Made by a program: the position numbers and the translations under genes. A stretch of 64,000 bases of DNA from Burkholderia diffusa (GTDB taxonomy: Bacteria; Pseudomonadota; Gammaproteobacteria; Burkholderiales; Burkholderiaceae). The DNA lies in assembly GCF_902499115.1 (NCBI RefSeq), contig NZ_CABVPN010000001.1, forward strand, positions 340,626 to 404,625, read 5' to 3'. The notes under the pieces were generated by a model, which saw nothing but the letters and a program-made list of their open reading frames with translations, was not told where the DNA came from and made no database searches. Shown piece by piece: positions 35,420 to 44,605 of this stretch (within the stretch, counting starts at the first letter, position 1; each line of letters opens with the position of its first letter).

Positions 35420-36571
35420 TCAGCGCCGCCGCGCGGCCGGCAGCCACGCGTGCTCGACCCGCTGACCGAGCCAGATCAGCGCCGCGTAGGGCCAGATCCA
35501 CGCAAGCCAGCGCGCGATGCTGTTGAAGTGCACGTAGCGGCCCTGCCGCCAGCCCGACAGCGTGAAATCGAAGAACGGGTTGACGGGCAGCAGGTTGACG
35601 AGCACCACACCGGCCAGCAGCGCGAGCGCCGCGAGCAGCGCGCGCCACGCGGCCGGCACGCGCAACGCGAGCAGCGCCGCCGCGAAGCCGAGCTCGATGC
35701 CGAGCCGCGCGCCGGGCGTCGCCCACACGACGACGAGGCCGGTGCTCGACTGCATGAAGGTCGCGGCCGCCTTCAGCGCGAGCGTCGCGCCGACGAACGC
35801 GATCAGGAGCCGCACGCGCGGCGCGCCGGCACGCATCGCCAGCGACGCGATCGCCAGCGCGGCGAACAGCATCAACCCGCCGAGCGCGGCTTCCCACGCG
35901 GAGTCGGACAGCCAGCCGTCGACGCGCTCGGGCCATTCGCTCACGCGCCACGCGGCCGGCAGCCATGCGAGCAGCGCGTCCTGCATCGAGCCGTCGGCGC
36001 GCTCCCACAGCGCGGCCGGCCAGTCGCCGATGCCGAACAGGAACGGCGAAGGAAACAGGATCGCGAACGGCCACAGCGCGGCGAGCAGCAGCGGCGTCGC
36101 GCCGTCGGTCTCGAACCACGCGAAGCGCAGCCGGCGCAATGCGCCGCGGTCGAGCAGCGCGCCGGTGGCCGGTGCCGCGAGCGCCGCGCCGAGCAGCGCG
36201 CCGAGCGCATTGGCCGCGAGGTCGAGATTCGACGCGACGCGCGTCGGCAGGTAGGTCTGCAGCGCCTCCATAGATCCCGACAGCAGCACGCCGAGGCCGC
36301 CCACGATCAGCGTCGCGGCCACGCCGCGCCAGCGCGGATGCAGCGCGAGCACGCCGAGTGCGCCGAACGGCATGTAGCCGAGCACGTTGGTGACCACGTC
36401 GAACGCGGTCACATAACGCTGCATCGGTGCGAACAAATAATCGAACGGCCCGATGCCGAGCGATACCCAGCCGCCGAACGGATACAGCGATGCATAGACG
36501 ATGAGCGCCGCATACGCGGCGAACGCCTGCCGCGCCAGCGACGACGCGCGCGACGTGCCCGGCGCGCTCAT
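35420..36571 (-). CDS. VanZ-family membrane protein
   Basis: Polytopic inner-membrane protein of 383 residues with about ten predicted membrane segments and an N-terminal VanZ-like domain (YASLYPFGGWVSLG, DVVTNVLGYMPFGALGVLAL, ALQTYLPTRVASNLDLAANALGALLGA). VanZ gives low-level teicoplanin resistance in enterococci, but most homologues are of unknown function. The extra C-terminal half is hydrophobic. It lies 19 bases after the ABC auxiliary lipoprotein gene, so it may belong to that operon. The start at 36571 avoids overlap with that gene. Confidence 0.88.
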   Translation of the reverse strand: MSAPGTSRASSLARQAFAAYAALIVYASLYPFGGWVSLGIGPFDYLFAPMQRYVTAFDVVTNVLGYMPFGALGVLALHPRWRGVAATLIVGGLGVLLSGSMEALQTYLPTRVASNLDLAANALGALLGAALAAPATGALLDRGALRRLRFAWFETDGATPLLLAALWPFAILFPSPFLFGIGDWPAALWERADGSMQDALLAWLPAAWRVSEWPERVDGWLSDSAWEAALGGLMLFAALAIASLAMRAGAPRVRLLIAFVGATLALKAAATFMQSSTGLVVVWATPGARLGIELGFAAALLALRVPAAWRALLAALALLAGVVLVNLLPVNPFFDFTLSGWRQGRYVHFNSIARWLAWIWPYAALIWLGQRVEHAWLPAARRR

Positions 36572-36590
36572 CGCGGCTGCGCGTGCGGCG

Positions 36591-37229
36591 TCACGGGTTG
36601 CCCGCGTACGCCTGCACGCCGACCCACGCGGCGATCTGCGACACGAGCTCGTCGCTCGCGGCCGCGAGCGCCCGCGCGCCGCCAGCCGCATCGGGCGTGC
36701 TCGACGGCGCGCGCGCGACGAACGTGCGCTGGCCGAGCACCTTGCCGCCCTGCAACAGCGTCGCGCGCGCGGTGACCGCGCCGTGGCTCTTCGACTCCCC
36801 GTCGAACACCTGCTCGAATTCGTTCAGGTCGACCTTGAGCGTCGGCGCGCGCACGCCGTCGGAACCCTCGAGCACCGCGCCGCGCGACGACAACGCGCCG
36901 CGCAGCCGCTGCGTGAGCAGTTGCGCGGGCGGCGCGATCCAGCGGCTGTCGCGATAGACGGCCATGCGCTGCGCATCCGCATACGCGAGCCGGTAGACGA
37001 ACTTGTCCGTGTCGAGCGCGTCGGACGCGGCGACGTCGAGCACCTTCAGCGCGGGGCCCGTGCCGGCCGTGACGGCCGATGCGGCCGGCCCGAGGTCGTA
37101 GCGGACGTTCGACAGCGCCGCACTGTTGCCGGCGCAGCCGGCGGCGAACACGAGCGTCAGCATCGCGAGCGCGGTCGCGGCGGGACGCAGCCCGCGATCA
37201 GGGATTCGTGGCATGGCATGTTCCTGCAT
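36591..37229 (-). CDS. ABC-type transport auxiliary lipoprotein
   Basis: Outer-membrane-directed lipoprotein of 212 residues (PF03886-like, as PqiC/MlaE-associated lipoproteins). The signal ends VFAAGCAGNS, with Cys as the lipidated residue. The body contains RYDLGPAAS, VAASDALDTDKFVYRLAYADAQRMAVYRDSRW and QLLTQRLRGALSSRG, typical of this family. GGAAAC stands upstream of ATG 37229. It is the fourth gene of the Mce-type transporter and probably links its MCE protein to the outer membrane. Confidence 0.9.
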   Translation of the reverse strand: MQEHAMPRIPDRGLRPAATALAMLTLVFAAGCAGNSAALSNVRYDLGPAASAVTAGTGPALKVLDVAASDALDTDKFVYRLAYADAQRMAVYRDSRWIAPPAQLLTQRLRGALSSRGAVLEGSDGVRAPTLKVDLNEFEQVFDGESKSHGAVTARATLLQGGKVLGQRTFVARAPSSTPDAAGGARALAAASDELVSQIAAWVGVQAYAGNP

Positions 37230-37309
37230 GATGTTTCCGGTTTCGATGGCGTCGTGGTCCGGTCTCGCGCCGGGTCGGCCGATCAACGTCGATGGGCTGA
37301 CGATCTGCT

Positions 37310-38245
37310 TCACTTCCCGGCCGCGCTCCCCGCCCCCGGCCAGACGAAGCCCGCCTCGCCGGGGCCGGGCGCGGAGCCGGGCGAACCGAACAACAGACTG
37401 CTCGGATTGCGGCCGAGTTCACCGGCGACGTCCTTCAATTGCCGCGACGCATCGCCGACGCTGCCGGCCAGCGCGTTGAAGCGCGGCAGCGTGTCGTACT
37501 GGACCCGCGCGTTCAGGTCGTTCAGCGCGACGCCGACCTGCTCGGCAGCCGAGCCGGCCTTGTTCAGGTTCGACACGAGCGGCCCGTTCGGCTGCAGCAG
37601 CGTGTTCGCCGACGCCATCGCGCGATCGACCTGGTGCATCGTTTCCGGCAGCGCGGCCACCGCCGGCGCGAGCTGCTTCGACAGCGTCGTCGCGCCATCG
37701 GCCGCGTGCTGCAGGCTTTCGGCCGTCGCGCGCAACTGCTCGCGCATCTCGGGCGACATCAGCGCGTTCGCGCTTTTCGCGGCCAGTTCGAGCTGCCGCA
37801 GCAGCACGTCGCCGCGCTCCTGGATCTGGTCGAACAGGCTCGGCCGCATCGGGATCTGCGCGATCGCCTTCGGCGACGACGGCAGCGGCGCCAGGTCGCG
37901 GCCCGTATCCTCGAGCTGCACGAACGCGATGCCCGTCACGCCCTGGAAGCCGAGGCTGCCGTAGGTCGACTGCGTGATCGGCGCATCGTGGTCGACGAGA
38001 ATCCGGATCCGGATCTGGCCCGGGTGCGTGCGGTCGAAGCCGATCGACTGCACCTTGCCGACGTCGAGGCCGCGAAAGCGCACGGCCGCGTCCGGGAACA
38101 GGCCCGTCACGTTGGTGCGCGCGAGCAGGTCGTACGGCACGCGCACGGTCCGGTCGACGTTGAACCAGAACACGGTGCCCGCGATCGCCAGCGTCAGCGC
38201 GATCGTGAACAGGCCGGCCCAGAACGCATGTGATTTGTTTTCCAT
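37310..38245 (-). CDS. MlaD/MCE-domain lipid-binding protein
   Basis: Periplasmic, N-terminally anchored MCE protein of 311 residues, the substrate-carrying part of a lipid ABC transporter. A membrane anchor (about 8-28) leads to the MCE domain (about 37-115; FRGLDVGKVQSIGFD and TGIAFVQLED). A long helical C-terminal region (about 150-270) could form a tunnel or reach the outer membrane. At 311 residues it is longer than E. coli MlaD (183), closer to the long-helix class. It follows the ATPase gene by 27 bases. Confidence 0.93.
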   Translation of the reverse strand: MENKSHAFWAGLFTIALTLAIAGTVFWFNVDRTVRVPYDLLARTNVTGLFPDAAVRFRGLDVGKVQSIGFDRTHPGQIRIRILVDHDAPITQSTYGSLGFQGVTGIAFVQLEDTGRDLAPLPSSPKAIAQIPMRPSLFDQIQERGDVLLRQLELAAKSANALMSPEMREQLRATAESLQHAADGATTLSKQLAPAVAALPETMHQVDRAMASANTLLQPNGPLVSNLNKAGSAAEQVGVALNDLNARVQYDTLPRFNALAGSVGDASRQLKDVAGELGRNPSSLLFGSPGSAPGPGEAGFVWPGAGSAAGK

Positions 38246-38272
38246 TCGCGGGTTCCTTGCTTCTTGCCTTTC

Positions 38273-39217
38273 CTACAATTCGACGCTCGACAGCGCCGGC
38301 TCGAGGGCCGCCTTCGGCAGCTTCGCGCGCCGCTCGGGCGGCAGCGCCTGCAGTGCGCGGCGCCCGCGCAGCCCCAGGAAATATTCGTGGATGAACGGAT
38401 GGTCGACGTTCGCGGCCTCCTCGACCGGCGCCGCGACCAGCACCTTGCGATCGGCCAGCACCGCGACGCGCGTCGACAGCGCGACCATCGTGTCGAGATC
38501 GTGCGTCACCATCACGACGGTCAGCCCGAGCGTGCGATGCAGCGTCGCGATCAACTCGACGAATTCGTCGGACGCCTGCGGGTCGAGGCCAGCGGTCGGC
38601 TCGTCGAGGAACAGCAGCTCGGGCTCGAGCGCGATCGCGCGCGCGATGCCGACCCGCTTCACCATCCCGCCCGACAGCGCGGCCGGCATCTTCGACGCGT
38701 GCTTGCACGGCAGCCCGACCATCTCGAGCTTCAGCATCACGATGTCGTGCAGCAGGTCCGACGGCACGCGGCCGAGCTCGCGCAGCGGCTGCGCGACGTT
38801 GTCGAACACCGTCATCGACGAAAACAGCGCGCCCTGCTGGAACAGCATCCCCGAACGCGTGCGCATCATCCGCGCGGTCGCGTCGTCGATCTTCGACGTG
38901 TCTTCGCCGAACACCTTGATCGTGCCCGACGTCGGCCGCTCGAGGCCGAGGATCTGCCGCACGAGCGTCGTCTTGCCCGAGCCCGAGCCGCCGACGATCG
39001 CGACGATCTCGCCGCGCCGCACGTCGAAATCGAGCTTCTGGTGAATGATGTTGCGCCCGTAGCGCTTGGTCAGGTTGCGCACCTCGATCACGAGGTCGCC
39101 GCCATGCGCGGCCGCCGCCGGCGGCATGCCGACCGTGCCCGCGCCGACTGCCGTGGCATGTGCGCTGGCGCCATCGGCCGGCGCGGCACCGGCCGGCGAT
39201 TCATTCGACGCGTTCAT
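38273..39217 (-). CDS. Lipid ABC transporter ATP-binding protein (MlaF-like)
   Basis: ATPase of the Mce-type transporter, 314 residues. After an Ala/Gly-rich tail of about 40 residues come Walker A VGGSGSGKTT, Q-loop FQQGALFSSMTVFDN, signature ALSGGMVKRVGIARAIA, Walker B LLFLDEPTAGLD and H-loop VTHDLDT. MlaF-type features include the long C-terminal segment ending LSSVEL. The start ATG overlaps the permease stop (ATGA), so the two are translationally coupled. Confidence 0.94.
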   Translation of the reverse strand: MNASNESPAGAAPADGASAHATAVGAGTVGMPPAAAAHGGDLVIEVRNLTKRYGRNIIHQKLDFDVRRGEIVAIVGGSGSGKTTLVRQILGLERPTSGTIKVFGEDTSKIDDATARMMRTRSGMLFQQGALFSSMTVFDNVAQPLRELGRVPSDLLHDIVMLKLEMVGLPCKHASKMPAALSGGMVKRVGIARAIALEPELLFLDEPTAGLDPQASDEFVELIATLHRTLGLTVVMVTHDLDTMVALSTRVAVLADRKVLVAAPVEEAANVDHPFIHEYFLGLRGRRALQALPPERRAKLPKAALEPALSSVEL

Positions 39218-40338
39218 CCGAGCCCCACGTTCTGGAACAGGATCGCGAACACCGCGTCGGCGAGGATCACGACCGTGATCGACGACACGACCGACGTCGT
39301 CGTGCCTTCGCCGAGGCTTTGCGAGTTCGCCTTGATCCGGAAACCGAAATGACATGCGACCAGCGCGATCAGCATGCCGAACACGACGCCCTTGCCGAGG
39401 CCGATGTACAGGTTCGCGATCGGCACGACGCCCGGCAGCGAGCGCACGAAATAGTTGACGTCGATCCCGAGCACGAACTTCGCGGCAAGCGCGCCGCCCG
39501 TCAGCGCGACGATGTTGGTCCACATCACGAGCAGCGGCATCGCGACGCCGAGCGCGAGCACGCGCGGCAGGATCAGCCGCAGCCCGTGCGGAATGCCCAT
39601 CACGCGCATCGCGTCGAGCTCCTCGGTCACGCGCATCACGCCGATCTGCGCGGTGATCGCCGAGCCCGAGCGGCCCGCGACGAGGATCGCCGAAAGCACG
39701 GGCCCGAGTTCGCGAATCACCGACAGCCCGAGGATGTTCACGATGTAGCGGTTCGCGCCGAACATCTGCAGCTGCTGCGCGGACAGATAGCTGAGCACGA
39801 TGCCGATCAGGAATGCGACCAGCGCGGTGATCGGCAGCGCCTGCGCGCCGGCGCTGTAGATGTTCGCCGAGGTTTCCTTCCACGGCATCGTCTGCGGACG
39901 GCGCAGCACCGACAGCGCGTCGAGGATCACGAGGCCGAACATCGCGATGCCGCCCTGCAGGTGTTCGCCGAACGCGAAGATCGCCTGGCCGAGGCGCGTG
40001 ACGGGATCGAAGCGCACGACGCGCTCGGGTGCCTCGCGCTGGCTGTCGAGACGTTCGATCCGCTCGAAGATCGTGCGCTGCGTGTCGGTCAGCTCGACGC
40101 CCGCCGGCAGCTTGCGGCCCCATACGCGCCACAGCGCCTGGCCGCCGACGTGGTCGAGCCGCTCGATGCCGGACAGATCCCATTCGTTCACGCGTCCGGA
40201 CGCGATGCCCGCGATGCGGCGCGCGACCTCGCCGCGATTGCGTGCGAGCGCGAGCGCGGTCCACTGGCCGGTCAGGCGCACCGTCTGGCCCTGGCCGCCG
40301 GCGTCGACCAACAGGCCGGGAGGTGTCTCGAAGTCCAA
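39214..40338 (-). CDS. Mce/Mla-type permease with N-terminal STAS-like domain
   Basis: Inner-membrane permease of the lipid transporter, 374 residues from a TTG at 40338. An N-terminal region (about 1-110; LTGQWTALALARNRGEV and EWDLSGIERLDHVGGQALWRVW) resembles a STAS domain. The MlaE permease core has LPITALVAFLIGIVLSYLSAQQL and ELGPVLSAILVAGRSGSAITAQIGVMRVTEELDAMRVMGI. The start is uncertain because no ATG or GTG is suitably placed. A minus-strand TACAAT at 40372-40377 would start transcription near 40365, so earlier starts are unlikely. First gene of the operon. Confidence 0.9.
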   Translation of the reverse strand: MDFETPPGLLVDAGGQGQTVRLTGQWTALALARNRGEVARRIAGIASGRVNEWDLSGIERLDHVGGQALWRVWGRKLPAGVELTDTQRTIFERIERLDSQREAPERVVRFDPVTRLGQAIFAFGEHLQGGIAMFGLVILDALSVLRRPQTMPWKETSANIYSAGAQALPITALVAFLIGIVLSYLSAQQLQMFGANRYIVNILGLSVIRELGPVLSAILVAGRSGSAITAQIGVMRVTEELDAMRVMGIPHGLRLILPRVLALGVAMPLLVMWTNIVALTGGALAAKFVLGIDVNYFVRSLPGVVPIANLYIGLGKGVVFGMLIALVACHFGFRIKANSQSLGEGTTTSVVSSITVVILADAVFAILFQNVGLG

Positions 40339-40657
40339 GGGCGGGTTGTTTGCAAAAGGATGACAGCGGCCATTGTAGCGAACCGTCCGGCGCCGCGACG
40401 TGAGGATTTCCGTCGGGGCGCGCAGCCGGCGGCGTCGGGCGGAAATGCCGGGCGAGAGGCGCCTCTTTGCGCATGCCCGCCCCGCCACGGCACGGGGTTC
40501 GCCGCCGGAACGGCGTGCCGGGCACGCGACCTTTCATTCTTCCGTCACGTTTCCTTTCGATACTCTCACGCGCCGCACGTCAGGCCGTCGGCGCCCGCGC
40601 CGCCATTTCGCTGCGCTCCTCGCGATTCATAGAACAGAACACAGAACAGGACAATCG
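40339..40657. other. Divergent gap between permease and nucleotidase genes
   Basis: Besides the -10 on the minus strand, this 319-base gap ends in repeated AGAACA units (40630-40650) just before the nucleotidase gene. A GATACT at about 40559 might be a plus-strand -10. No gene is visible. Confidence 0.4.
40372..40377 (-). promoter_or_regulatory. -10 element of the Mce-type operon
   Basis: TACAAT on the minus strand. With a start point near 40365 it leaves a short leader and sets an upper limit on the permease start codon. The -35 is weak. Confidence 0.45.
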
Positions 40658-42721
40658 ATGCGTCTCCCCCCGCTTTCCCGCCGCCGCGTGACCGCCGCCG
40701 CCGCGCTCGCCAGCCTCGCCTTCGCCCTCGCCGGTTGCGGCGGCGACGACGTCACCGCCCCGCCGTCGTCGCAGACGCAGGCGCCCGCCGGCACGACGGC
40801 CACGCTCGCGCTGCTCGAAACGACCGACCTGCACACCAACGTGCTGTCGTACGACTATTTCAAGCTCGCCGCCGACAAGTCGCTCGGCTTCGAGCGCGTG
40901 TCGACGCTGATCGCGCAGGCGCGCGCGCAGTACCCGAACACGCTGCTGCTCGACAACGGCGACACGATCCAGGGCACCGCGCTGTCGGACTACCAGGCGC
41001 TCGTGAACCCGATCGGCTGCGACCAGACGCTCGCGATCTACAAGGTGATGAACGCGGCGAAGTTCGACGGCGGCGGGATCGGCAACCATGAGTTCAACTA
41101 CGGGCTGCCGTACCTGTCGCAGGTGACCGGCAACACGTTCGACGTCGACGGGCTGCCGGCCCCCGCGCAGCAGAAGAAGTGCGCGGGCCCGAGCTTCCCG
41201 CAGGTGCTCGCGAACGTAATCAGCGCGAAGACCAACGCGCCGCTGTTCACGCCGTACACGATCCTGACCCGCACGGTGACGGCCGTCGCGCCCGACGGCA
41301 AGACCATCAGCGCGCCGGTGAAGATCGGCATCATCGGCTTCACGCCGCCCGCGATCATGAGCTGGGACAAGCGCTGGCTCGACGGCAAGGTCTACACGAC
41401 CGGCCTGAAGGAAGCGGCCGAGAAGTACATCCCGGAGATGCGCGCGAAGGGCGCCGATCTCGTCGTCGCGATCTCGCACGGCGGCCTCGACAACACCGCG
41501 TATTCGCCGACCATGGAGAACGGCAGCTGGTGGCTGTCGAAGGTGCCCGGCATCGACGCGATGCTGATCGGCCACTCGCACCAGGTGTTCCCGGACGCGA
41601 ACAGCACCGTGGCGCAGTTCAACCTGCCGGGCGTCGACAAGGCGAAGGGCACCGTCAACGGCGTGCCGACCGTGATGGCCAACTACTGGGGCAAGCATCT
41701 CGGCGTGATCAAGCTCGGCCTGACGTTCGACGGCAAGACGTGGAGCGTCGACAAGTCGCAGACGACCGTCGAGGCGCGCCCGATCCAGAACGCGGACAAG
41801 AGCTACGTCGCCGCCGATCCGTCGGTGTCCGCCGCGATCGCCGCCGAACACCAGGCGACGATCGACTACGTGAAGACGCCGATCGGCTCGACCGACTACC
41901 GGATGAACTCGTACTTCGCGGACGTCGGCGATCCGGGCGCGATCCAGATCGTCAACGAGGCGCAGGCCGATTACGTGAAGACCTACGTGCAGGCGAACCT
42001 GCCGCAATACGCATCGCTGCCGGTGCTGTCGGTCAGCGCGCCGTTCAAGAGCGGCTTCGGCGGCGGCAGCGACTACACCGACGTCGCGCCCGGCGCACTT
42101 GCGATCAACAACGCGGCCGACCTGTATCTGTATCCGAACACCGTGTACGCGGTAAAGGTGAGCGGCAGCGACGTGAAGAACTGGCTCGAGACGGCCGCGA
42201 AGCGCTTCAACACGATCGATCCGACCAAGGCGACGGTGCAACCGCTCGTCAGCAGCTTCCCCGGCTACAACTTCGACATGTTCACGTCCGCGGATCTCGC
42301 TTACGAGATCGACGTCACGCAGCCGGTCGGCAGCCGGATCAGGAACCTGACGTACAAGGGCGCGCCGATCGACCCGAACGCGCAGTTCATCGTCGCGACC
42401 AACAACTACCGCGCGAGCGGTGGCGGCAACTTCCCGGGCCTCGACGGCAGCAAGACGATCTTCGCATCGCCCGACGCGAACCGCGACGTGCTGATCGCGT
42501 TCATCAAGAAGCGCGGCGCGATCACGCGCGCGGCGGACGGCGCGCAGCGCAGCTGGCGCTTCACGAAGCTGGCGAGCTCGGTCGCGCACGTGCAGTTCAC
42601 GTCCGCGCCGAACCGGCTCGGCGACGCGGCGGCAGCCGGCCTGACCGGCCTCACGCAGGTCGCGGCCGACGACGGCTCGGGCAAGAACCTCGCCATCTAC
42701 GAGATCGACCTCACGCAATGA
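40658..42721 (+). CDS. 5'-nucleotidase/2',3'-cyclic phosphodiesterase family lipoprotein
   Basis: Secreted metallophosphoesterase of the UshA/CpdB family, 687 residues. The N-terminus ends LAFALAGCGGDD, a lipobox. Metal-binding motifs are LLETTDLHTN, DNGDTIQGT, GIGNHEFNYG, AISHGGLD and IGHSHQVFPD. The 5'-nucleotidase C-terminal domain (about 420-640) has SDYTDVAPGALAINNAADLYLYPN. The DLHTN pattern and the hydrolase pocket favour a CpdB-like activity on cyclic or 3'-nucleotides, but substrate choice is inferred. AGGAC precedes the start. Its stop overlaps the Sel1 gene start. Confidence 0.92.
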   Translation: MRLPPLSRRRVTAAAALASLAFALAGCGGDDVTAPPSSQTQAPAGTTATLALLETTDLHTNVLSYDYFKLAADKSLGFERVSTLIAQARAQYPNTLLLDNGDTIQGTALSDYQALVNPIGCDQTLAIYKVMNAAKFDGGGIGNHEFNYGLPYLSQVTGNTFDVDGLPAPAQQKKCAGPSFPQVLANVISAKTNAPLFTPYTILTRTVTAVAPDGKTISAPVKIGIIGFTPPAIMSWDKRWLDGKVYTTGLKEAAEKYIPEMRAKGADLVVAISHGGLDNTAYSPTMENGSWWLSKVPGIDAMLIGHSHQVFPDANSTVAQFNLPGVDKAKGTVNGVPTVMANYWGKHLGVIKLGLTFDGKTWSVDKSQTTVEARPIQNADKSYVAADPSVSAAIAAEHQATIDYVKTPIGSTDYRMNSYFADVGDPGAIQIVNEAQADYVKTYVQANLPQYASLPVLSVSAPFKSGFGGGSDYTDVAPGALAINNAADLYLYPNTVYAVKVSGSDVKNWLETAAKRFNTIDPTKATVQPLVSSFPGYNFDMFTSADLAYEIDVTQPVGSRIRNLTYKGAPIDPNAQFIVATNNYRASGGGNFPGLDGSKTIFASPDANRDVLIAFIKKRGAITRAADGAQRSWRFTKLASSVAHVQFTSAPNRLGDAAAAGLTGLTQVAADDGSGKNLAIYEIDLTQ

Positions 42722-43581
42722 CCACGAGACCCGCGATGCAACCGATCCGGACGATGCGGCCTGCCGAAGCCGGCTTCACCACCGCCGCGCGGCGCCTGCT
42801 GCGCGCGAAACTCCCGCCGGCCGCGTTGCTCGCGGCGGCGGCCGTGACCGTTGCGGCCGTGGTCGCTGCGACCGGCTGGCGCGCCGCCGGCCCCGCGCCG
42901 AGCGCCGCGCAGCTCGACGAATGGCAGGCGATGGTCGCGCAGGCCGTCGAGCCGCACGCGCTCGCGCAGTTGCGCACCCTCGCGCGGCGCGGCTCGGGCG
43001 ACGCGCAGGCGGCGCTCGGCATCGCGCTCGTCGATGCGCGCGAGCCGGGGCTGCGCGACGAGGGACGCGGCTGGCTCGAAACCGCCGCGCAGGCGGACAC
43101 GAAAGCCGACACGCCGGCCGCGCGGCGTGCGCAGCTGGCACTCGGCAAGGCGCTGCTGCTCGGCAGCGGCGACATCCCGAAGGACTACGCACGTGCCCGC
43201 ACGCTGCTCGGCGAAGCGGCCGGCCAAGGCGATCCGGCCGCCGCGTATTACCTCGGGCTGATCTATCGCAGCGGCTATGGCGTCGCAGCCGATCCGGTGC
43301 AGGCCGCGCACTGGTTCGAGATCGCGTCGCGCGCGGACATCCCGGCCGCGGATTTCATGCTTGCGAACGCGTACCGCGAAGGCAGCGGCGTGCCGCGCGA
43401 CGAGGCGCGCGCGCTCGCGCTGTATCGCCGTGCGGCCGAGCACGAGCTGCCGGAAGCCGTGCAGACGCTCGCGATGGCCTATCGCAACGGCGAGCTGGGG
43501 CTGCGACCCGACGCGGACGCGTTCCACGCGCAGTGGATTGAGACCGCGCATGCGTTGAAGCATCCGGTCGTCGCGCCGTAA
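42718..43581 (+). CDS. Sel1-like repeat protein
   Basis: Membrane-anchored protein of 287 residues. One membrane segment lies at about 36-55 (AALLAAAAVTVAAVVAATGW). From about 85 to 265 there are several Sel1/TPR-like repeats of about 36 residues (AQAALGIALVDARE..., AAYYLGLIYRSGYGVAADPVQAAHWFEIAS, ADFMLANAYREGSGVPRDEARALALYRRAAE). Such repeats usually mediate protein contacts. It starts inside the nucleotidase stop (ATGA overlap), so the two are probably translationally coupled. Function unknown. Confidence 0.9.
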   Translation: MTTRPAMQPIRTMRPAEAGFTTAARRLLRAKLPPAALLAAAAVTVAAVVAATGWRAAGPAPSAAQLDEWQAMVAQAVEPHALAQLRTLARRGSGDAQAALGIALVDAREPGLRDEGRGWLETAAQADTKADTPAARRAQLALGKALLLGSGDIPKDYARARTLLGEAAGQGDPAAAYYLGLIYRSGYGVAADPVQAAHWFEIASRADIPAADFMLANAYREGSGVPRDEARALALYRRAAEHELPEAVQTLAMAYRNGELGLRPDADAFHAQWIETAHALKHPVVAP

Positions 43582-43671
43582 CGGTGCGTCGGCGGCGCGG
43601 GCACGAACGCGCGGCGGCGGCGCGACGGGCACGACCTGGCGCGCCGCCCGTCACGCACTGCCCCCTGTCGC

Positions 43672-43677
43672 TACAAT
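43672..43677 (+). promoter_or_regulatory. -10 element adjacent to birA
   Basis: TACAAT ends only seven bases before the birA ATG. A start point at the usual distance would fall at or next to the ATG, implying a leaderless mRNA. The -35 is poor. Confidence 0.45.
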
Positions 43678-43684
43678 AGGCGCC

Positions 43685-44605
43685 ATGAACGCCCCCACCT
43701 CCTCCGACACGCCCGATTCCGGCGACGCGCACATCGCGCGCAACCGGCTCGAGGCGCACCTGGACGCCGCGCCGCGCGCGTGGCCGCTCGACATCGTCGC
43801 CGCCACCGGCTCGACCAACGCCGACGTCGCGACGCGCCTCAAGGCGCTGCCGCGCACCGCGAACGCGCTGCCCGCGCCGCTCGTGCGCGTCGCGTTCGAG
43901 CAGACGGCGGGCCGCGGCCGGCAAGGCCGTCCCTGGTTCGCGCAGCCCGGCAACGCACTGCTGTGCTCGGTCGGCTGCATCGTGCCGTGCCCCGTCGATG
44001 CGCTCGGCGGCCTCAGCATCGCGATCGGCGTCGCGCTCGCGGAAGGGCTCGCCACGCTGCCGCTCGACGCCCACTCGCGCGTCGCGCTCAAGTGGCCGAA
44101 CGACCTGCTGCTGACGACCACCGACGACGGCACGTCGCGCATCGTCGGCAAGCTTGCCGGGATCCTGATCGAAACCGTCTGGACCACCGCCGACGCGACC
44201 GCCGTCGTGATCGGCTTCGGCATCAACGTGCGCGGCGCGGAGGCCGTCGCCGCGCAGGTCGATGCGCTGCGTGCGCGCGAAGCGGCGCTCGCGAGCGGGC
44301 TGCCGCCGGCCGCGTTGTCGGCCGCATGCGCATCGGCGAACCTCACCGATACGCTCGCCGCGGCGCTGAACGCGCTCACGCCCGCACTCGCGCAGTTCGG
44401 CACCGACGGGCTCGCGCCGTTCTTGCCGCGCTGGCACGCGCTGCACGCGTACGCGGGACGCGAAGTCGTGCTGCTCGAACAGGGCGTCGAACGCGTGCGC
44501 GGCATCGCGACGGGCATCGACGCGACCGGCCAGCTGCTGCTCGACACGCCCGACGGCATCAAGGCGATCGCGGCCGGCGACATATCGCTGCGCGAAGCGC
44601 AATGA
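43685..44605 (+). CDS. birA: Biotin-[acetyl-CoA-carboxylase] ligase BirA (no repressor domain)
   Basis: Attaches biotin to the carrier protein of acetyl-CoA carboxylase. The 306-residue product has the ligase signature GRGRQGRPW (about 76-84) and KWPNDLLL with GKLAGILIETVW. A C-terminal SH3-like domain (about 250-300) is present. There is no N-terminal HTH like that of E. coli BirA, so it should not repress biotin genes directly. It overlaps coaX at ATGA. The birA-coaX pairing is common in beta-proteobacteria. Confidence 0.95.
   Translation: MNAPTSSDTPDSGDAHIARNRLEAHLDAAPRAWPLDIVAATGSTNADVATRLKALPRTANALPAPLVRVAFEQTAGRGRQGRPWFAQPGNALLCSVGCIVPCPVDALGGLSIAIGVALAEGLATLPLDAHSRVALKWPNDLLLTTTDDGTSRIVGKLAGILIETVWTTADATAVVIGFGINVRGAEAVAAQVDALRAREAALASGLPPAALSAACASANLTDTLAAALNALTPALAQFGTDGLAPFLPRWHALHAYAGREVVLLEQGVERVRGIATGIDATGQLLLDTPDGIKAIAAGDISLREAQ

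Noticed and set aside
40339..40385. Pho-box-like CTGTCAT near the Mce-type operon start
   Set aside because: Only one half-site resembles the PhoB consensus; the second half at the required spacing does not match.
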